In this document: piece after piece, positions 15,872 to 24,817 of the stretch
How the letters are laid out: each line of letters opens with the position of its first letter
Position numbering within the stretch: the first letter of the stretch is position 1
NCBI RefSeq assembly: GCF_000717335.1
Contig: NZ_JNYZ01000020.1
Location: 1-64,000 of the forward strand
DNA: 64,000 nucleotides
Reading direction: 5' to 3'
Source of the DNA: Amycolatopsis jejuensis
GTDB taxonomy: Bacteria > Actinomycetota > Actinomycetes > Mycobacteriales > Pseudonocardiaceae
Translations under genes and position numbers: made by a program
Notes under the pieces: generated by a model
Databases searched by the model: none
What the model was told of the DNA's origin: nothing
What the model saw: only the letters and a program-made list of their open reading frames with translations

Positions 15872-16722
15872 CCGACGCCATCCGCGACCGGGTCCGCGCT
15901 CTGACCCGGGAGATCGGCACCGCCCGCGGGCACCACCGGGCCGACCTGGTCCTCCGCAACTGCCACGTGATCTCCCCCTACAGCAACGAAACCCACCCTG
16001 CGGACGTCGTCCTGCTCGGCCGCCGGATCGTCGCGGTACGGGAGAACTTCGACGGCCCGGCCGCCCGCGAGGAGGACTGTTCCGGCCTGCTCGCCGCACC
16101 CGGGCTGGTCGAACCGCATCTGCTGCCCGACCCCGACCTGACCTGGGCGGAAATCGGCTGGAACGCGGTCCGCACCGGGACGACCACGGTGGTCACGCCG
16201 GAGCTCGGCCCCGCCGACGGGATCGCGCGGTACGACCTCCCCGGGCGGCTCTTCGAGGCAACCGGACACGGCCTCACCCAACGCAGCGGCCCGTCCGCGG
16301 ACTATGCCGGAGCCACCGTGCAGTCCGCCGCGGCCACACACGGGCTGGGGATGGCGCGCGTCCCGGGCAGTTCCGTGCGGTCCACCCTGCGGATGGGCCG
16401 GACGGTGCTGGTCCCGGACGACGCCGAAGTCCTCACCGCAATCGCCGACGGCACCCTCGACGCGCGGCATCTGTGCCTGGGCACCGGGTCCGGGCAGGTC
16501 CTTCCGGAGGTCGCGCGGGCACTCGCCGCCGGGATCTCCGCGCCGGTCGCCCTGCAGCTCGGCAGTCTCAACGCGGCCACGCACTACGGGCTCGACCACG
16601 TCCTCGGCAGCATCACCCCGGGCCGCTGGGCCGATTTCTTCCTCACCGAAGACCTCGGCGCGCTGCCCACACGCGTGTACGTCGGCGGGGTGCTCGTGGC
16701 GGAGAACGGGAACCGGCCATGA
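15868..16722 (+). CDS. Short degenerate adenine deaminase-like protein
   Basis: A 284-residue relative of the preceding enzyme, about half its length. The N-terminal composite domain and strand order are recognisable (ADLVLRNCHVISPYS), as is the C-terminal part (LGSLNAATHYGLDHVLGSITPGRWADFF). The HxH metal motif is replaced by EPHLLPDP, and the central barrel and Ade C-terminal domain are missing. It is probably not catalytic and may be a regulatory or structural partner of the upstream deaminase. It is coupled at both ends by ATGA, so it is maintained as a gene. Confidence 0.78.
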   Translation: MTDAIRDRVRALTREIGTARGHHRADLVLRNCHVISPYSNETHPADVVLLGRRIVAVRENFDGPAAREEDCSGLLAAPGLVEPHLLPDPDLTWAEIGWNAVRTGTTTVVTPELGPADGIARYDLPGRLFEATGHGLTQRSGPSADYAGATVQSAAATHGLGMARVPGSSVRSTLRMGRTVLVPDDAEVLTAIADGTLDARHLCLGTGSGQVLPEVARALAAGISAPVALQLGSLNAATHYGLDHVLGSITPGRWADFFLTEDLGALPTRVYVGGVLVAENGNRP

Positions 16723-17696
16723 GTGCCGTGCTGTCGGTCCGCGGGCTCACCGTGGAAATCCACGGCAACGCGGGTCCGCTACGGCCGGTCGACGGGGTTT
16801 CCTTCGACCTGGCAAAGGGTTCCGTACTGGGGGTGCTCGGCGAATCCGGGTCTGGCAAATCGATGCTGCTGCGTACCTTGATGGGCATCGAACCGCCGGG
16901 GGCCGCGGTGTCCGGCGAGGTGTGGACCCGCGAGCGCGACCTGATCGCGATGCCGCCGCGGGAACGAAACGGCACCCGGGGCGCGTGGATTTCCATGGTG
17001 TTCCAGAATCCGATGACCGCGCTCGATCCGGTGTACACAGTGGAGCAACAGCTCGTCGAACCACTGCGCCGGCATTCCGGAATGGACAAACGCGCAGCCC
17101 GCACGCGCGCGCTCGAACTACTGGAGCTCGTGCAGATCACCGAACCGAAACGGCGGCTGCGGGCTTACCCGTTCGAGCTCAGCGGCGGGATGCGGCAGCG
17201 GGTCGCGATCGCCGCCGCGCTGGCCTGCGGCGCGAGCGTGCTGCTGGCCGACGAGCCGACCACCGCGCTCGACGTCACCGTGCAGGCACGGATTCTCGCG
17301 CTGCTGAACGACGTCCGCACCGAACTCGGGACGAGCACCGTCATCGTGACCCACGACGTCGGCGTGACCGCGGAAATCGCCGACGAGGTACTCGTCCTCT
17401 ACGCCGGGCGCACCATCGAGTCCGGCACCTGCCGCGAAGTACTGAAGAACCCCCGGCACCCTTACACGATCGGGCTGCTGGACGCCAACGTCCGGGGCGG
17501 GCAACGCACCCGTCCCGTGGCCATCCCGGGTGCCCCGCCGAACCTGGCGCTGCTGCCGTCCGGGTGTTCCTTCGCACCCCGCTGTCGCCACGCCGCGGCC
17601 CTCTGCCGTGCCGACGACCCGCCCGTGCGGCGGTTCACCGACAGCCACACCGCCCGATGCGTCCTCACCGGCGCATCCGCGGACCGAGGAGAGTGA
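16719..17696 (+). CDS. Oligopeptide-type ABC transporter ATPase (DppD-like)
   Basis: A 325-residue ATPase with Walker A GESGSGKSM (~42), Q-loop VFQNPM, signature LSGGMRQR, Walker B VLLADEPTTALD and the C-terminal oligopeptide-transporter extension (PGAPPNLALLPSGCSFAPRC) seen in OppD/DppD. It energises import together with the binding protein, two permeases and the second ATPase downstream. ATGA overlap with the upstream gene. Confidence 0.94.
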   Translation: MSAVLSVRGLTVEIHGNAGPLRPVDGVSFDLAKGSVLGVLGESGSGKSMLLRTLMGIEPPGAAVSGEVWTRERDLIAMPPRERNGTRGAWISMVFQNPMTALDPVYTVEQQLVEPLRRHSGMDKRAARTRALELLELVQITEPKRRLRAYPFELSGGMRQRVAIAAALACGASVLLADEPTTALDVTVQARILALLNDVRTELGTSTVIVTHDVGVTAEIADEVLVLYAGRTIESGTCREVLKNPRHPYTIGLLDANVRGGQRTRPVAIPGAPPNLALLPSGCSFAPRCRHAAALCRADDPPVRRFTDSHTARCVLTGASADRGE

Positions 17697-17700
17697 GATC

Positions 17701-19329
17701 ATGCGCCGTTCCCTGCGGACCAGGATCTTGGCCGGGCTGAGCGTGCTGACCCTCGCCACCGCATGCAACGCCGGTGGCAGCACCCGAGGCACCGGCGACG
17801 CCGCGACCGACCGGAGCGGTTCCGGCGGCACGCTGAGCGTCGCGATCAACGCCGCCACCGTCCCCATCCCCGACTCCCCCGCGACACAGGGTGCCGAAGG
17901 CATCCGCTGGGTCAGCGGCCAGATCTACGACGCGCTCACCGCCTTCGACCTCGACCAGGCCGACAAAGCCCCCACGCCACAGCCGTCGCTGGCGGAGAAG
18001 TGGACGATGTCGCCGGACAAGCGCACCTGGACGTTCCACCTCAAGACCGGCGTGAAGTTCCACGACGGCACGGCTTTCGACTCCGCCGCGGTCCTTTTCG
18101 AACTCGACCGGCTCACGAAACCCGGTTCCGAGTTCTTCAGCGAATCGCTCAGCACCGCCGCGAAGTTCCAGACCCAGACCATCGCGTCGTACCGGGCGCC
18201 GGACGCGAACACCGTCGAAATCACCACCCGCGCCCCGGATTCCCTGCTGCTGTGGGACCTCGCCGGGATCTACTTCCCGAGCCCTGCCGCGGTCCGCAAG
18301 TACGGCAACCGCGACTACCCCGGGCATGCCACCGGAACCGGGCCGTTCAAGGTCCGCACCTACACGCAGGACACGCTGGACCTGGTCGCCAACAAGGAGT
18401 ACTGGGCCGGACCGCCCAAATTGGACGGTCTGCGGATCCGTGCGATGGCCGACCCGTCGAGCCGGCTGGCCGCGCTCGAAGCCGGCGACGTCAACTGGAT
18501 CGAAACGCCGCCGCCGGACGCCGTACCGCGGTTGAAGTCGCAGGGTGACGCCATCCGCACGCATCCGTACCCGCACACGATGGTGCTGTACCTCAACCTG
18601 GCGAAGGCGCCGTTCACCGACCCCAAGGTACGCGAAGCTCTGCAGTACGCGATCGACCGCAAGAGCCTGTGCAGCGGCCTGCTCGACGGGTTGTGCATAC
18701 CGGCGAGCCAAGCCGCGTACGAGGGAAACCCTTGGTACGACAAGACTCTCGGGGAGAAGTACCACTACGATCCGGCCAAGGCCAAGGCGCTGCTGGCCGA
18801 AGCGGGGCACAGCAGCGGGCTGAGCATCAAGGTCGCGGTGCCCACCGGCGGGTCGGGCACAATGTGGCCGCAGCCGATGACCCAGGTACTGCAGGCGAAC
18901 CTCAAGGACGTCGGCATCGACATGCAGCTCGTCCCGCTGGAGTCGAACCTGCTGCTGACCATCGGGCGGGCCGGGTTCACCGGGCCGAACCAGCAGTACG
19001 ACGCGCTGTACAACTCGATGTCCTGGGCCGCGCCGTTCCTCGCCGACCGGTTCTCGTCCGGCCGTATCCCGCCCGCCGGCTGCTGCAACGTCATGGGGTA
19101 CCGCAATCCCGCGGTCGACCAGGCGTTCGCCGCGGTGGCCGCGGAGTTCGACCCGGCCAAGCAGGCCGCCCTGATGGCCAAGGCACTCGGCCTCGCCGCC
19201 GCGGACTCGCCGATGACGTTCGTGGTGCACGACCTCGACCTGCAGGCCCTCGCCCCGTCCGTACGCGGTTTCGTGCAGCCGCAGTCCTGGTACTTCGACG
19301 TCCGCAACGTCTGGGTCAAACCGGCCTAG
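17701..19329 (+). CDS. ABC transporter substrate-binding lipoprotein (SBP_bac_5)
   Basis: A 542-residue extracytoplasmic binding protein. A lipoprotein signal ends at LTLATAC (C22), followed by a Gly/Ser/Thr linker and a DppA/OppA-type fold (WVSGQIYDALTAFD, PSLAEKWTMSPDKRTWTFHLKTGVKFHDG, GTGPFKV, REALQYAIDRK). It captures the transported solute. The surrounding deaminases suggest a purine-related or nucleobase-conjugated ligand rather than a peptide (inference). ATG 17701 is five bases after the upstream stop, preceded by GAGGAGAGTGA. Confidence 0.93.
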   Translation: MRRSLRTRILAGLSVLTLATACNAGGSTRGTGDAATDRSGSGGTLSVAINAATVPIPDSPATQGAEGIRWVSGQIYDALTAFDLDQADKAPTPQPSLAEKWTMSPDKRTWTFHLKTGVKFHDGTAFDSAAVLFELDRLTKPGSEFFSESLSTAAKFQTQTIASYRAPDANTVEITTRAPDSLLLWDLAGIYFPSPAAVRKYGNRDYPGHATGTGPFKVRTYTQDTLDLVANKEYWAGPPKLDGLRIRAMADPSSRLAALEAGDVNWIETPPPDAVPRLKSQGDAIRTHPYPHTMVLYLNLAKAPFTDPKVREALQYAIDRKSLCSGLLDGLCIPASQAAYEGNPWYDKTLGEKYHYDPAKAKALLAEAGHSSGLSIKVAVPTGGSGTMWPQPMTQVLQANLKDVGIDMQLVPLESNLLLTIGRAGFTGPNQQYDALYNSMSWAAPFLADRFSSGRIPPAGCCNVMGYRNPAVDQAFAAVAAEFDPAKQAALMAKALGLAAADSPMTFVVHDLDLQALAPSVRGFVQPQSWYFDVRNVWVKPA

Positions 19330-19352
19330 CCCGCGGGAAGCAGGGAGCAACG

Positions 19353-20303
19353 ATGCTCGTCCTCCTCGTCAAGCGCCTCGCGATGGCCGTCCCGGCGTTG
19401 TTCGGCGTGTCCCTTGTCAGTTTCCTCCTGCTCAACGTCCTCCCCGGCGACCCGCTCGCCGGGGTGGTCGGGCCCGGCTCGACCCAGGCCGAACGCGACG
19501 CGCTCGCGCACCAGCTCGGGCTGGACCGGTCGCTGCCCGGGCAGTACTGGGTGTGGCTGCAGGGGGTGTTCCACGGCGACCTCGGGTTCTCGCTGCCCCG
19601 CGGCCGCCCGGTGGCCGAGCTGATCTCGACCGCCTTCCCCAACACGATGGTCCTCGCCGCGGCCGCCGCGATCATCGGGCTCGGCGTCGGCATCCTGCTC
19701 GGCAGCGTGGCCGCGCGCAGTGCCCGGCGGTGGCCGGACCGGGTCATCTCGAGTGGTGCGGTACTCGGGCTGAGCGTGCCGAACTACTGGGCGTCGATCC
19801 TGCTGATCATCCTGTTCAGCAGCACGCTCGGCTGGTTCCCGCCGAGCGGGATGCACGGTGCGGCAGGCGGTTTCGCCGATCTCGTCCAGCATCTGGTGCT
19901 GCCCGCGCTCGCCGCGTCGTGCGTCACCGCCGGGCTCTCCGCGAAGATGACCCGGGCCAGCCTGCTGGAGAAACTCGGGGAGGACTTCGTGCAGACGCTG
20001 CGCGCGCAAGGGGTCCGCAACTGGCGGATTCTCGTGCACGTGGCGAAAAACGCCGCGCCGCCGATCCTCGCGGTGAGCGGTCTGCAGATCGGGTACCTGC
20101 TCGGCGGTTCGGTCTTGGTGGAGACGATCTTCAACTGGCCCGGCCTCGGGCAGCTGATGTACCACGCGATCGCGGAACGCGACCTGCGCGTGGTGCAGGG
20201 CTCCGTCCTGGTCATCGCGGTGACGTTCGTGGTGATCACGCTCGTCGTCGACCTGCTCCAGTTCGCCTTCAACCCGCGCCTGCGGAGAGGAGTCCGATCA
20301 TGA
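19353..20303 (+). CDS. ABC transporter permease (DppB-like)
   Basis: A 316-residue permease with six predicted helices and the DppB-type start LLVKRLAMAVPALFGVSLVSF...LPGDP. The ATPase-contact EAA-like loop is LGEDFVQTLRAQGVRNWRIL, followed by the family's GYLLGGSVLVETIFNWPGLG. AGGGAG precedes ATG 19353. Overlaps the next permease by ATGA. Confidence 0.94.
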   Translation: MLVLLVKRLAMAVPALFGVSLVSFLLLNVLPGDPLAGVVGPGSTQAERDALAHQLGLDRSLPGQYWVWLQGVFHGDLGFSLPRGRPVAELISTAFPNTMVLAAAAAIIGLGVGILLGSVAARSARRWPDRVISSGAVLGLSVPNYWASILLIILFSSTLGWFPPSGMHGAAGGFADLVQHLVLPALAASCVTAGLSAKMTRASLLEKLGEDFVQTLRAQGVRNWRILVHVAKNAAPPILAVSGLQIGYLLGGSVLVETIFNWPGLGQLMYHAIAERDLRVVQGSVLVIAVTFVVITLVVDLLQFAFNPRLRRGVRS

Positions 20304-21208
20304 GCCGCAGCCATTCCGAAGCGCTGCCGGAGGTTTCCGCCGTCCCGGACGACGGCCCGCAGGTCGCGCCGGTCCGCCGCTCCGCCGAGATCGCCCGCCG
20401 CATCCGCCGCGACCCGGTCGCGATGGTGGCCGTGGTGGTGCTCGCCTTGCTGGTGCTGTCCGCGATCTTCGCGCCGTGGCTCACCGGGTACGACCCGAAC
20501 GTGGTCGCGGTCGGCGACCGGCTCCGTCCACTCGGGACCGCCGGGCACCTGCTCGGCACCGACGAGCTGGGCCGCGACATGCTCACCCGGCTGCTGTACG
20601 GCGGACGGCTTTCGCTCACCACCGGCATCGTCCCGGTGGCCGTGGCGGCAGTGGCCGGGACGCTGCTCGGCGCGTTCATCGCCTACGTCGGCGGGACTGT
20701 CGGCGCGGCGCTCGGCCGGGTACTGGACATGTCGTACGCCTTCCCGGCGATCCTGATCGGTATCGCGGTGACCGCGTCGCTCGGGCCGGGCGTGGTGAAC
20801 TCGTTGCTGGCCTTGAGTCTTGCGTTCATCCCGCCGGTCGCGCGGGTCGCCGAATCGGCGACGCGGCAGGTGATGGTGGAGGAATACCTCGAAGCCGCGC
20901 GGCTCAGCGGGGCGCGCTGGTGGCAGGTGCTGCTGCACCACGTGCTGCCGACGATCGCCGGTCCGGTGTTCGTGTACGCGGCAAGCTTGGTGGGTCTCAG
21001 CATCAGTGTCGGCGCTGGGTTGAGCTTCCTCGGGCTCGGCGCGCCGCCCCCGACTGCCGAATGGGGCGCCATGCTCAACAGTCTGCGGGACGCGTTGTAC
21101 ACCGTGCCCGTGGTGGTCGCGTTGCCCGGTCTGTTCATCTTCCTGGCCTCGGCCGGGTTCAACATCCTGAGCGACAGCTTCCGTGACGCTCTCGACGTGC
21201 GGAGGTGA
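20300..21208 (+). CDS. ABC transporter permease (DppC-like)
   Basis: A 302-residue permease with an N-terminal cytoplasmic tail, then IRRDPVAMVAVVVL, the family motif HLLGTDELGRDMLTRLLYGGR, and the EAA-like loop EEYLEAARLSGARWWQVLLHHVLP. It ends with GLSFLGLGAPPPTAEWGAML. Partner of the DppB-like permease; start overlaps its stop. Confidence 0.94.
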   Translation: MSRSHSEALPEVSAVPDDGPQVAPVRRSAEIARRIRRDPVAMVAVVVLALLVLSAIFAPWLTGYDPNVVAVGDRLRPLGTAGHLLGTDELGRDMLTRLLYGGRLSLTTGIVPVAVAAVAGTLLGAFIAYVGGTVGAALGRVLDMSYAFPAILIGIAVTASLGPGVVNSLLALSLAFIPPVARVAESATRQVMVEEYLEAARLSGARWWQVLLHHVLPTIAGPVFVYAASLVGLSISVGAGLSFLGLGAPPPTAEWGAMLNSLRDALYTVPVVVALPGLFIFLASAGFNILSDSFRDALDVRR

Positions 21209-21213
21209 CCCCG

Positions 21214-22026
21214 ATGCCTGTTCCCCTCATGGTCGCCGACTCGCTGGTCAAACGGTTCCCGATCCGCAACGGGCCGTTCAGCCGCGACGCGATCACCGCG
21301 GTGTCCGATGTGTCGCTGTACGTCAACGAGGGCGAAACCCTCGGCGTGGTCGGCGAATCCGGGTCCGGCAAGTCGACGCTCGGCCGGGTGCTGGTCGGGC
21401 TGCTCAAGGCGGACCAGGGCACGGTGACGATCGGCGGCAAGGACGTGCGCGAGCTGGAGCGGCGCGAGCGGCCGCAGACCGTGCAGATGGTGTTCCAGGA
21501 CCCGTATTCGTCGCTGAACCCGCGGATGACGATCGAGGCGAACATCGGGTACCCGCTGCGGATCCAGGGTTCGCCGCGGCGGGAGATCCGCGAGCGGGTG
21601 GCGGATCTGCTGGTGCGGGTCGGGCTGCATCCCAACCACGGTTCGCATTACCCGCACCAGCTCAGCGGCGGGCAGCTGCAGCGGGTGAACATCGCGCGGG
21701 CGCTCAGCCTGAGCCCGAAGCTGATCGTGTGCGACGAAGCGGTGTCCGCGCTCGACAAGTCCGTGCAGGCGCAGATCCTCAATCTCCTCAAGGATTTGCA
21801 GAGCGAGCTCGGGCTGACGTACGTGTTCATCAGCCACGACCTCAACGTCGTCGAGTACATGAGCGATCACGTGCTCGTGATGTACCACGGCGAGGTGGTC
21901 GAATCGGTCGCCGCCGAGCAGCTCTACGCCAATCCGCAGCACGAGTACAGCCGGTTGCTGCTGTCCTCCATTCCCAGTATCGACCCCGACACCCGCACCC
22001 TCGCCCACCCTCGACAGACGGGATGA
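21214..22026 (+). CDS. Oligopeptide-type ABC transporter ATPase (DppF-like)
   Basis: A 270-residue ATPase with Walker A GESGSGKST, QMVFQDPYSSLNPRMT, signature LSGGQLQR, Walker B LIVCDEAVSALD and H-loop FISHDLNVV. ATG 21214 is preferred because the strong site GGAGGTGA lies five bases upstream; a GTG at 21205 overlapping the permease stop is the alternative. The C-terminus is short compared with DppF proteins that carry the full oligopeptide extension. Confidence 0.92.
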   Translation: MPVPLMVADSLVKRFPIRNGPFSRDAITAVSDVSLYVNEGETLGVVGESGSGKSTLGRVLVGLLKADQGTVTIGGKDVRELERRERPQTVQMVFQDPYSSLNPRMTIEANIGYPLRIQGSPRREIRERVADLLVRVGLHPNHGSHYPHQLSGGQLQRVNIARALSLSPKLIVCDEAVSALDKSVQAQILNLLKDLQSELGLTYVFISHDLNVVEYMSDHVLVMYHGEVVESVAAEQLYANPQHEYSRLLLSSIPSIDPDTRTLAHPRQTG

Positions 22027-23384
22027 CTCCTCTGATGTACGACCTGCTGGTCCGCGACGCGGACCTCATCGTGACCATGGACGGCGACGACGTCCCCGGC
22101 GGCTGGATCGCGGTGTCCGGCGGGAAGGTCGCCGCTGTCGGCACGCCAGGTACGGAACCTGCTGCGGCGAAGACGTTGTCCGCCAAGGGAAGTCTCGTGA
22201 CCCCCGGGCTGGTGAACACCCATCAGCATCTGTTCCAGAACCTCACGCGAGGCAACGCGGCGGCGATGAACGTCGACCTGTTCGACTGGCTCAAGGCGCT
22301 GTACCCGATGTGGGCGGGCCTCGACGAGGAAGCCATCGAGGTGTCCACGTATGTCGGCTTGGCGGAACTTGCGCTCGGTGGGTGTACGACCTCGATGGAC
22401 ATGTTGTATGTCCACACTGGACCGAACTTCATCGACGCCCAGGTACGCGCGGCACAGGAAGTGGGGCTGCGGTTCCATGCGACGCGCGGGTCGATGAGCC
22501 TGTCGCAAAAGGACGGTGGACTCGCGCCGGACTCGGTGGTGCAGACGGCCGACGAGATCCTCGCGGATTCGGAACGGCTGGTGAGCAAGTACCACGACCG
22601 TTCCGCGGGGGCGATGGTCCAAATCGGACTCGCGCCGTGCGCGCTGGCGTTGGTGACCCCTTCGCTGATGCGGGAGACGGCAGAGCTGGCCGAACGCCTC
22701 GACGTGCGGCTGCACACCCATCTGTCGGAAGTGCAGGCCGAGGACGAATATTGCGCGCGGGTGTTCGGAAAGCGGCCGGTGGAGGTGTTCGAGGACGTCG
22801 GCTGGGGTACCGACCGGGCGTGGGTCGCGCATTGCGTGTTCCCGAACGCTGCGGAGATCGAGCGGCTGGGCCGATGGGGTACCGGGGTCGCGCACTGCCC
22901 GACGCCGACCCTGATGCGCGGCGCCGGTCCGACGCCGGTGCCGGAACTGCGCGCGGCCGGGGTGCCGGTGGGGATCGGCTGTGACTCGTCGACGCACAGC
23001 GCGCACGCGAGTATGTGGCTGGAGGCGCACACCGCCCTGGTCGCACTGAAGGGCCGTGGTGGTGCCGGAGCGATCTCCGCGCGGGATGTGCTGGAGATGG
23101 CCACCACCGGGTCGGCGGCCTGCCTCGGCCGGTCCGACCTGGGCCGCATCCGCGTGGGTGCCCCGGCGGACCTGGTCGCGTGGGACCTGAACCCGGTCGC
23201 CTTCGCCGGGGCCCACTCGGACGCGGTGGAAGCGTGGCTCCGCTGCGGCCCGGTCCACGCCCGGCACACCATCGTCGCCGGGAATCCGGTGGTGGAAAGC
23301 GGAGAACTCCGGCTACCACGGCTCCCCGAAATGCTTGAGCACCACCACCGAATCTCCCGGCGGCTCCAGGGACTGACGGCGTAA
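22023..23384 (+). CDS. 8-oxoguanine deaminase-like amidohydrolase
   Basis: A 453-residue amidohydrolase of the cytosine deaminase/AtzA/TrzN clan. Metal ligands are HQH in GLVNTHQHLFQNLTRG (~66-68), H in LHTHLSEVQAEDEYC, H in VAHCVFP and D in GIGCDSSTHS. These features match 8-oxoguanine deaminases and related triazine hydrolases; the purine setting favours the former. ATG 22023 overlaps the ATPase stop; a second ATG (22035) is possible. Its last ~160 bases are duplicated in decayed form downstream. Confidence 0.85.
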   Translation: MTPLMYDLLVRDADLIVTMDGDDVPGGWIAVSGGKVAAVGTPGTEPAAAKTLSAKGSLVTPGLVNTHQHLFQNLTRGNAAAMNVDLFDWLKALYPMWAGLDEEAIEVSTYVGLAELALGGCTTSMDMLYVHTGPNFIDAQVRAAQEVGLRFHATRGSMSLSQKDGGLAPDSVVQTADEILADSERLVSKYHDRSAGAMVQIGLAPCALALVTPSLMRETAELAERLDVRLHTHLSEVQAEDEYCARVFGKRPVEVFEDVGWGTDRAWVAHCVFPNAAEIERLGRWGTGVAHCPTPTLMRGAGPTPVPELRAAGVPVGIGCDSSTHSAHASMWLEAHTALVALKGRGGAGAISARDVLEMATTGSAACLGRSDLGRIRVGAPADLVAWDLNPVAFAGAHSDAVEAWLRCGPVHARHTIVAGNPVVESGELRLPRLPEMLEHHHRISRRLQGLTA

Positions 23385-23639
23385 ACCGGCTCAGCCCAGC
23401 GGAGCCTGGTTGGGACCGGTCTCGATCAACGACGTCATCCGCAGGTGACGACGCGAAATCCGCAACCCGCGCTCCTCGGTGCGGACGAACTCGTCGTCAT
23501 ACCAAGCGTCCCGAAAGCGCGTCGTCGAAGCGTGGCTCCGCTGCGACCCGGTCCACGCCCGGCACACCATCGTCGCCGGAACCCGGTGGTGGAAGCAGGG
23601 AACTCTCGGCGGCTCGAGGGACTGACGGCGTAAGCCCGC
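23385..23639. repeat. Decayed duplication of the deaminase/SnoaL gene junction
   Basis: This gap holds a second, damaged copy of the convergent gene ends. 23390-23512 matches the 3' end of the SnoaL gene (the true one is at 23640-23760, near-identical for ~115 bp). 23517-23632 matches the 3' end of the deaminase gene (23228-23384) with about 40 bp deleted inside. Neither remnant is an intact gene. Confidence 0.9.
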
Positions 23640-24071
23640 TCAGCCCAGCGGAGCCTGATTGGGACCGGTCTCGATCAACGACGTCATCCGCAGGTGACGA
23701 CGCGAAATCCGCAACCCGCGCTCCTCGGTGCGGACGAACTCGTCGTCATACCAGGCATTCGACACCGTGCCCTTGCTGTTGTCCGGCGACAGGATCAGCG
23801 CGTCGCCGTACGTGCGGGCCGCCAGGGGGTCGACGCCGGTGATGACGGTATTGCTCATCCGGTGCAGCGACATTCCGGCCGGGTCGTGGTTCTCCTGCAT
23901 GAACTTGGTGAACGAGTCCGCGTCGGACCACTTGGCGAAGCCGTAGTCGACATCCGCGTCGGCGGTGAAGGTGCTGCGGAACAGCACCCAGTCGCGGGTG
24001 TCGATTGCGGTGGCGTAGCGGGTGACGAGGTCGAGGATTTCGAACCGGAGAGCCGGGTCGACAGTAGTCAT
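23640..24071 (-). CDS. SnoaL/NTF2-like protein
   Basis: A 143-residue small cone-fold protein: an N-terminal helix pair (ILDLVTRYATAIDTRDWVLF) followed by beta strands (GFAKWSDADSFTKFM, WYDDEFVRTEERGLRISRRHLRMT), typical of SnoaL_4/ring-hydroxylating-beta-like proteins. Substrate unknown. ATG 24071 has AAGGAG nine bases upstream. Sixty bases downstream of the FrnE-like gene, so probably co-transcribed. Confidence 0.85.
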   Translation of the reverse strand: MTTVDPALRFEILDLVTRYATAIDTRDWVLFRSTFTADADVDYGFAKWSDADSFTKFMQENHDPAGMSLHRMSNTVITGVDPLAARTYGDALILSPDNSKGTVSNAWYDDEFVRTEERGLRISRRHLRMTSLIETGPNQAPLG

Positions 24072-24130
24072 GGGGTTGTTCTCCTTGTGGTGAGATGGAA
24101 TCAGGCAGACGCCGTCGACGCACAGTGGAG

Positions 24131-24760
24131 TCATGCTGCCGCCCGGTTCAGTGCGTCGAGCAGGACCTCGGTGCGCTGCGCGCCGGAGATCGCGTACGTG
24201 TCGTTCAGCACGGAGAACGGCACGCCCTGCACACCGAGGGAACGGGCGCGCGCGGCTTCGCGGTCGACGGTTTCCGCGTGCGTCCGGGCATCGAGTGCCG
24301 CGCGGGCCCGCTGCCGGTCCAGACCCGCTTCACCGGCCAGCTCGACCAGCTCGTCGACCCGGCCGACGTGCCTGCCCTCCGCGAAGTACGCCGCGTAGAG
24401 CCGGTCACTCAGGACGTCGCGCGCGCCTTCCTGCCCGGCGTGGTGGAGCAGCTCCAGCGCGAGGTGGGAGTTGGTCGGCCGGATGCGCTCCGGCAGGTAC
24501 TCGAGCCCCTCGGCCTTCGCGACCTGCTTGATCGCCCCGAACGCCCGCTCCTGGTCCGCCGGGGTCATCCCCCGCTGGGACTGCAGATACGCCTGCGCAT
24601 CGAAGTCGGCGGGCGATCCGGGCTGCAGCTCGAACGCGCGGTGCACGAACTCGACCTCACCCGCGAACTGCCCGGCCGCCTGCTTCCAGCGCGCGTCGCC
24701 GACGTAACACCAGATGCACTGCACGTCCGCCCAGACCTCGACCCGGACCGCCTCGGACAT
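24131..24760 (-). CDS. DsbA-family oxidoreductase, FrnE type
   Basis: A 209-residue thioredoxin-fold protein with the helical insertion of FrnE/HCCA isomerase-like proteins. Active-site CIWC lies near residues 15-18, the cis-Pro loop is VQGVPFSV, and the family feature PTNSHLALELLHHAG is present. Probably a cytoplasmic thiol-disulfide enzyme; no signal peptide. AAAGGAGG lies six bases upstream of the ATG. The promoter carries a pair of G/C dyads. Confidence 0.92.
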   Translation of the reverse strand: MSEAVRVEVWADVQCIWCYVGDARWKQAAGQFAGEVEFVHRAFELQPGSPADFDAQAYLQSQRGMTPADQERAFGAIKQVAKAEGLEYLPERIRPTNSHLALELLHHAGQEGARDVLSDRLYAAYFAEGRHVGRVDELVELAGEAGLDRQRARAALDARTHAETVDREAARARSLGVQGVPFSVLNDTYAISGAQRTEVLLDALNRAAA

Positions 24761-24774
24761 GACCCGCCTCCTTT

Positions 24775-24816
24775 AAGTGGGGTACTCCCCCATTTATACG
24801 GGGTGGGTCCCCACTT
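24775..24816. promoter_or_regulatory. Paired dyads upstream of the FrnE-like gene
   Basis: AAGTGGGG (24775) and CCCCACTT (24809) form an outer inverted repeat. Inside it are two smaller dyads, GGGGTACTCCCC (24779-24790) and GGGGTGGGTCCCC (24800-24812), with centres about 21 bp apart, two helical turns. The spacing suggests an operator bound by a dimer pair. The LuxR gene stop lies just upstream at 24818, so a terminator role for that gene is the alternative. Confidence 0.5.
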
Positions 24817-24817
24817 G

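Noticed and set aside
23445..23633. 62-codon ORF in the deaminase/SnoaL gap
   Set aside because: It lies wholly within the decayed duplication and joins fragments of two genes in unrelated frames.
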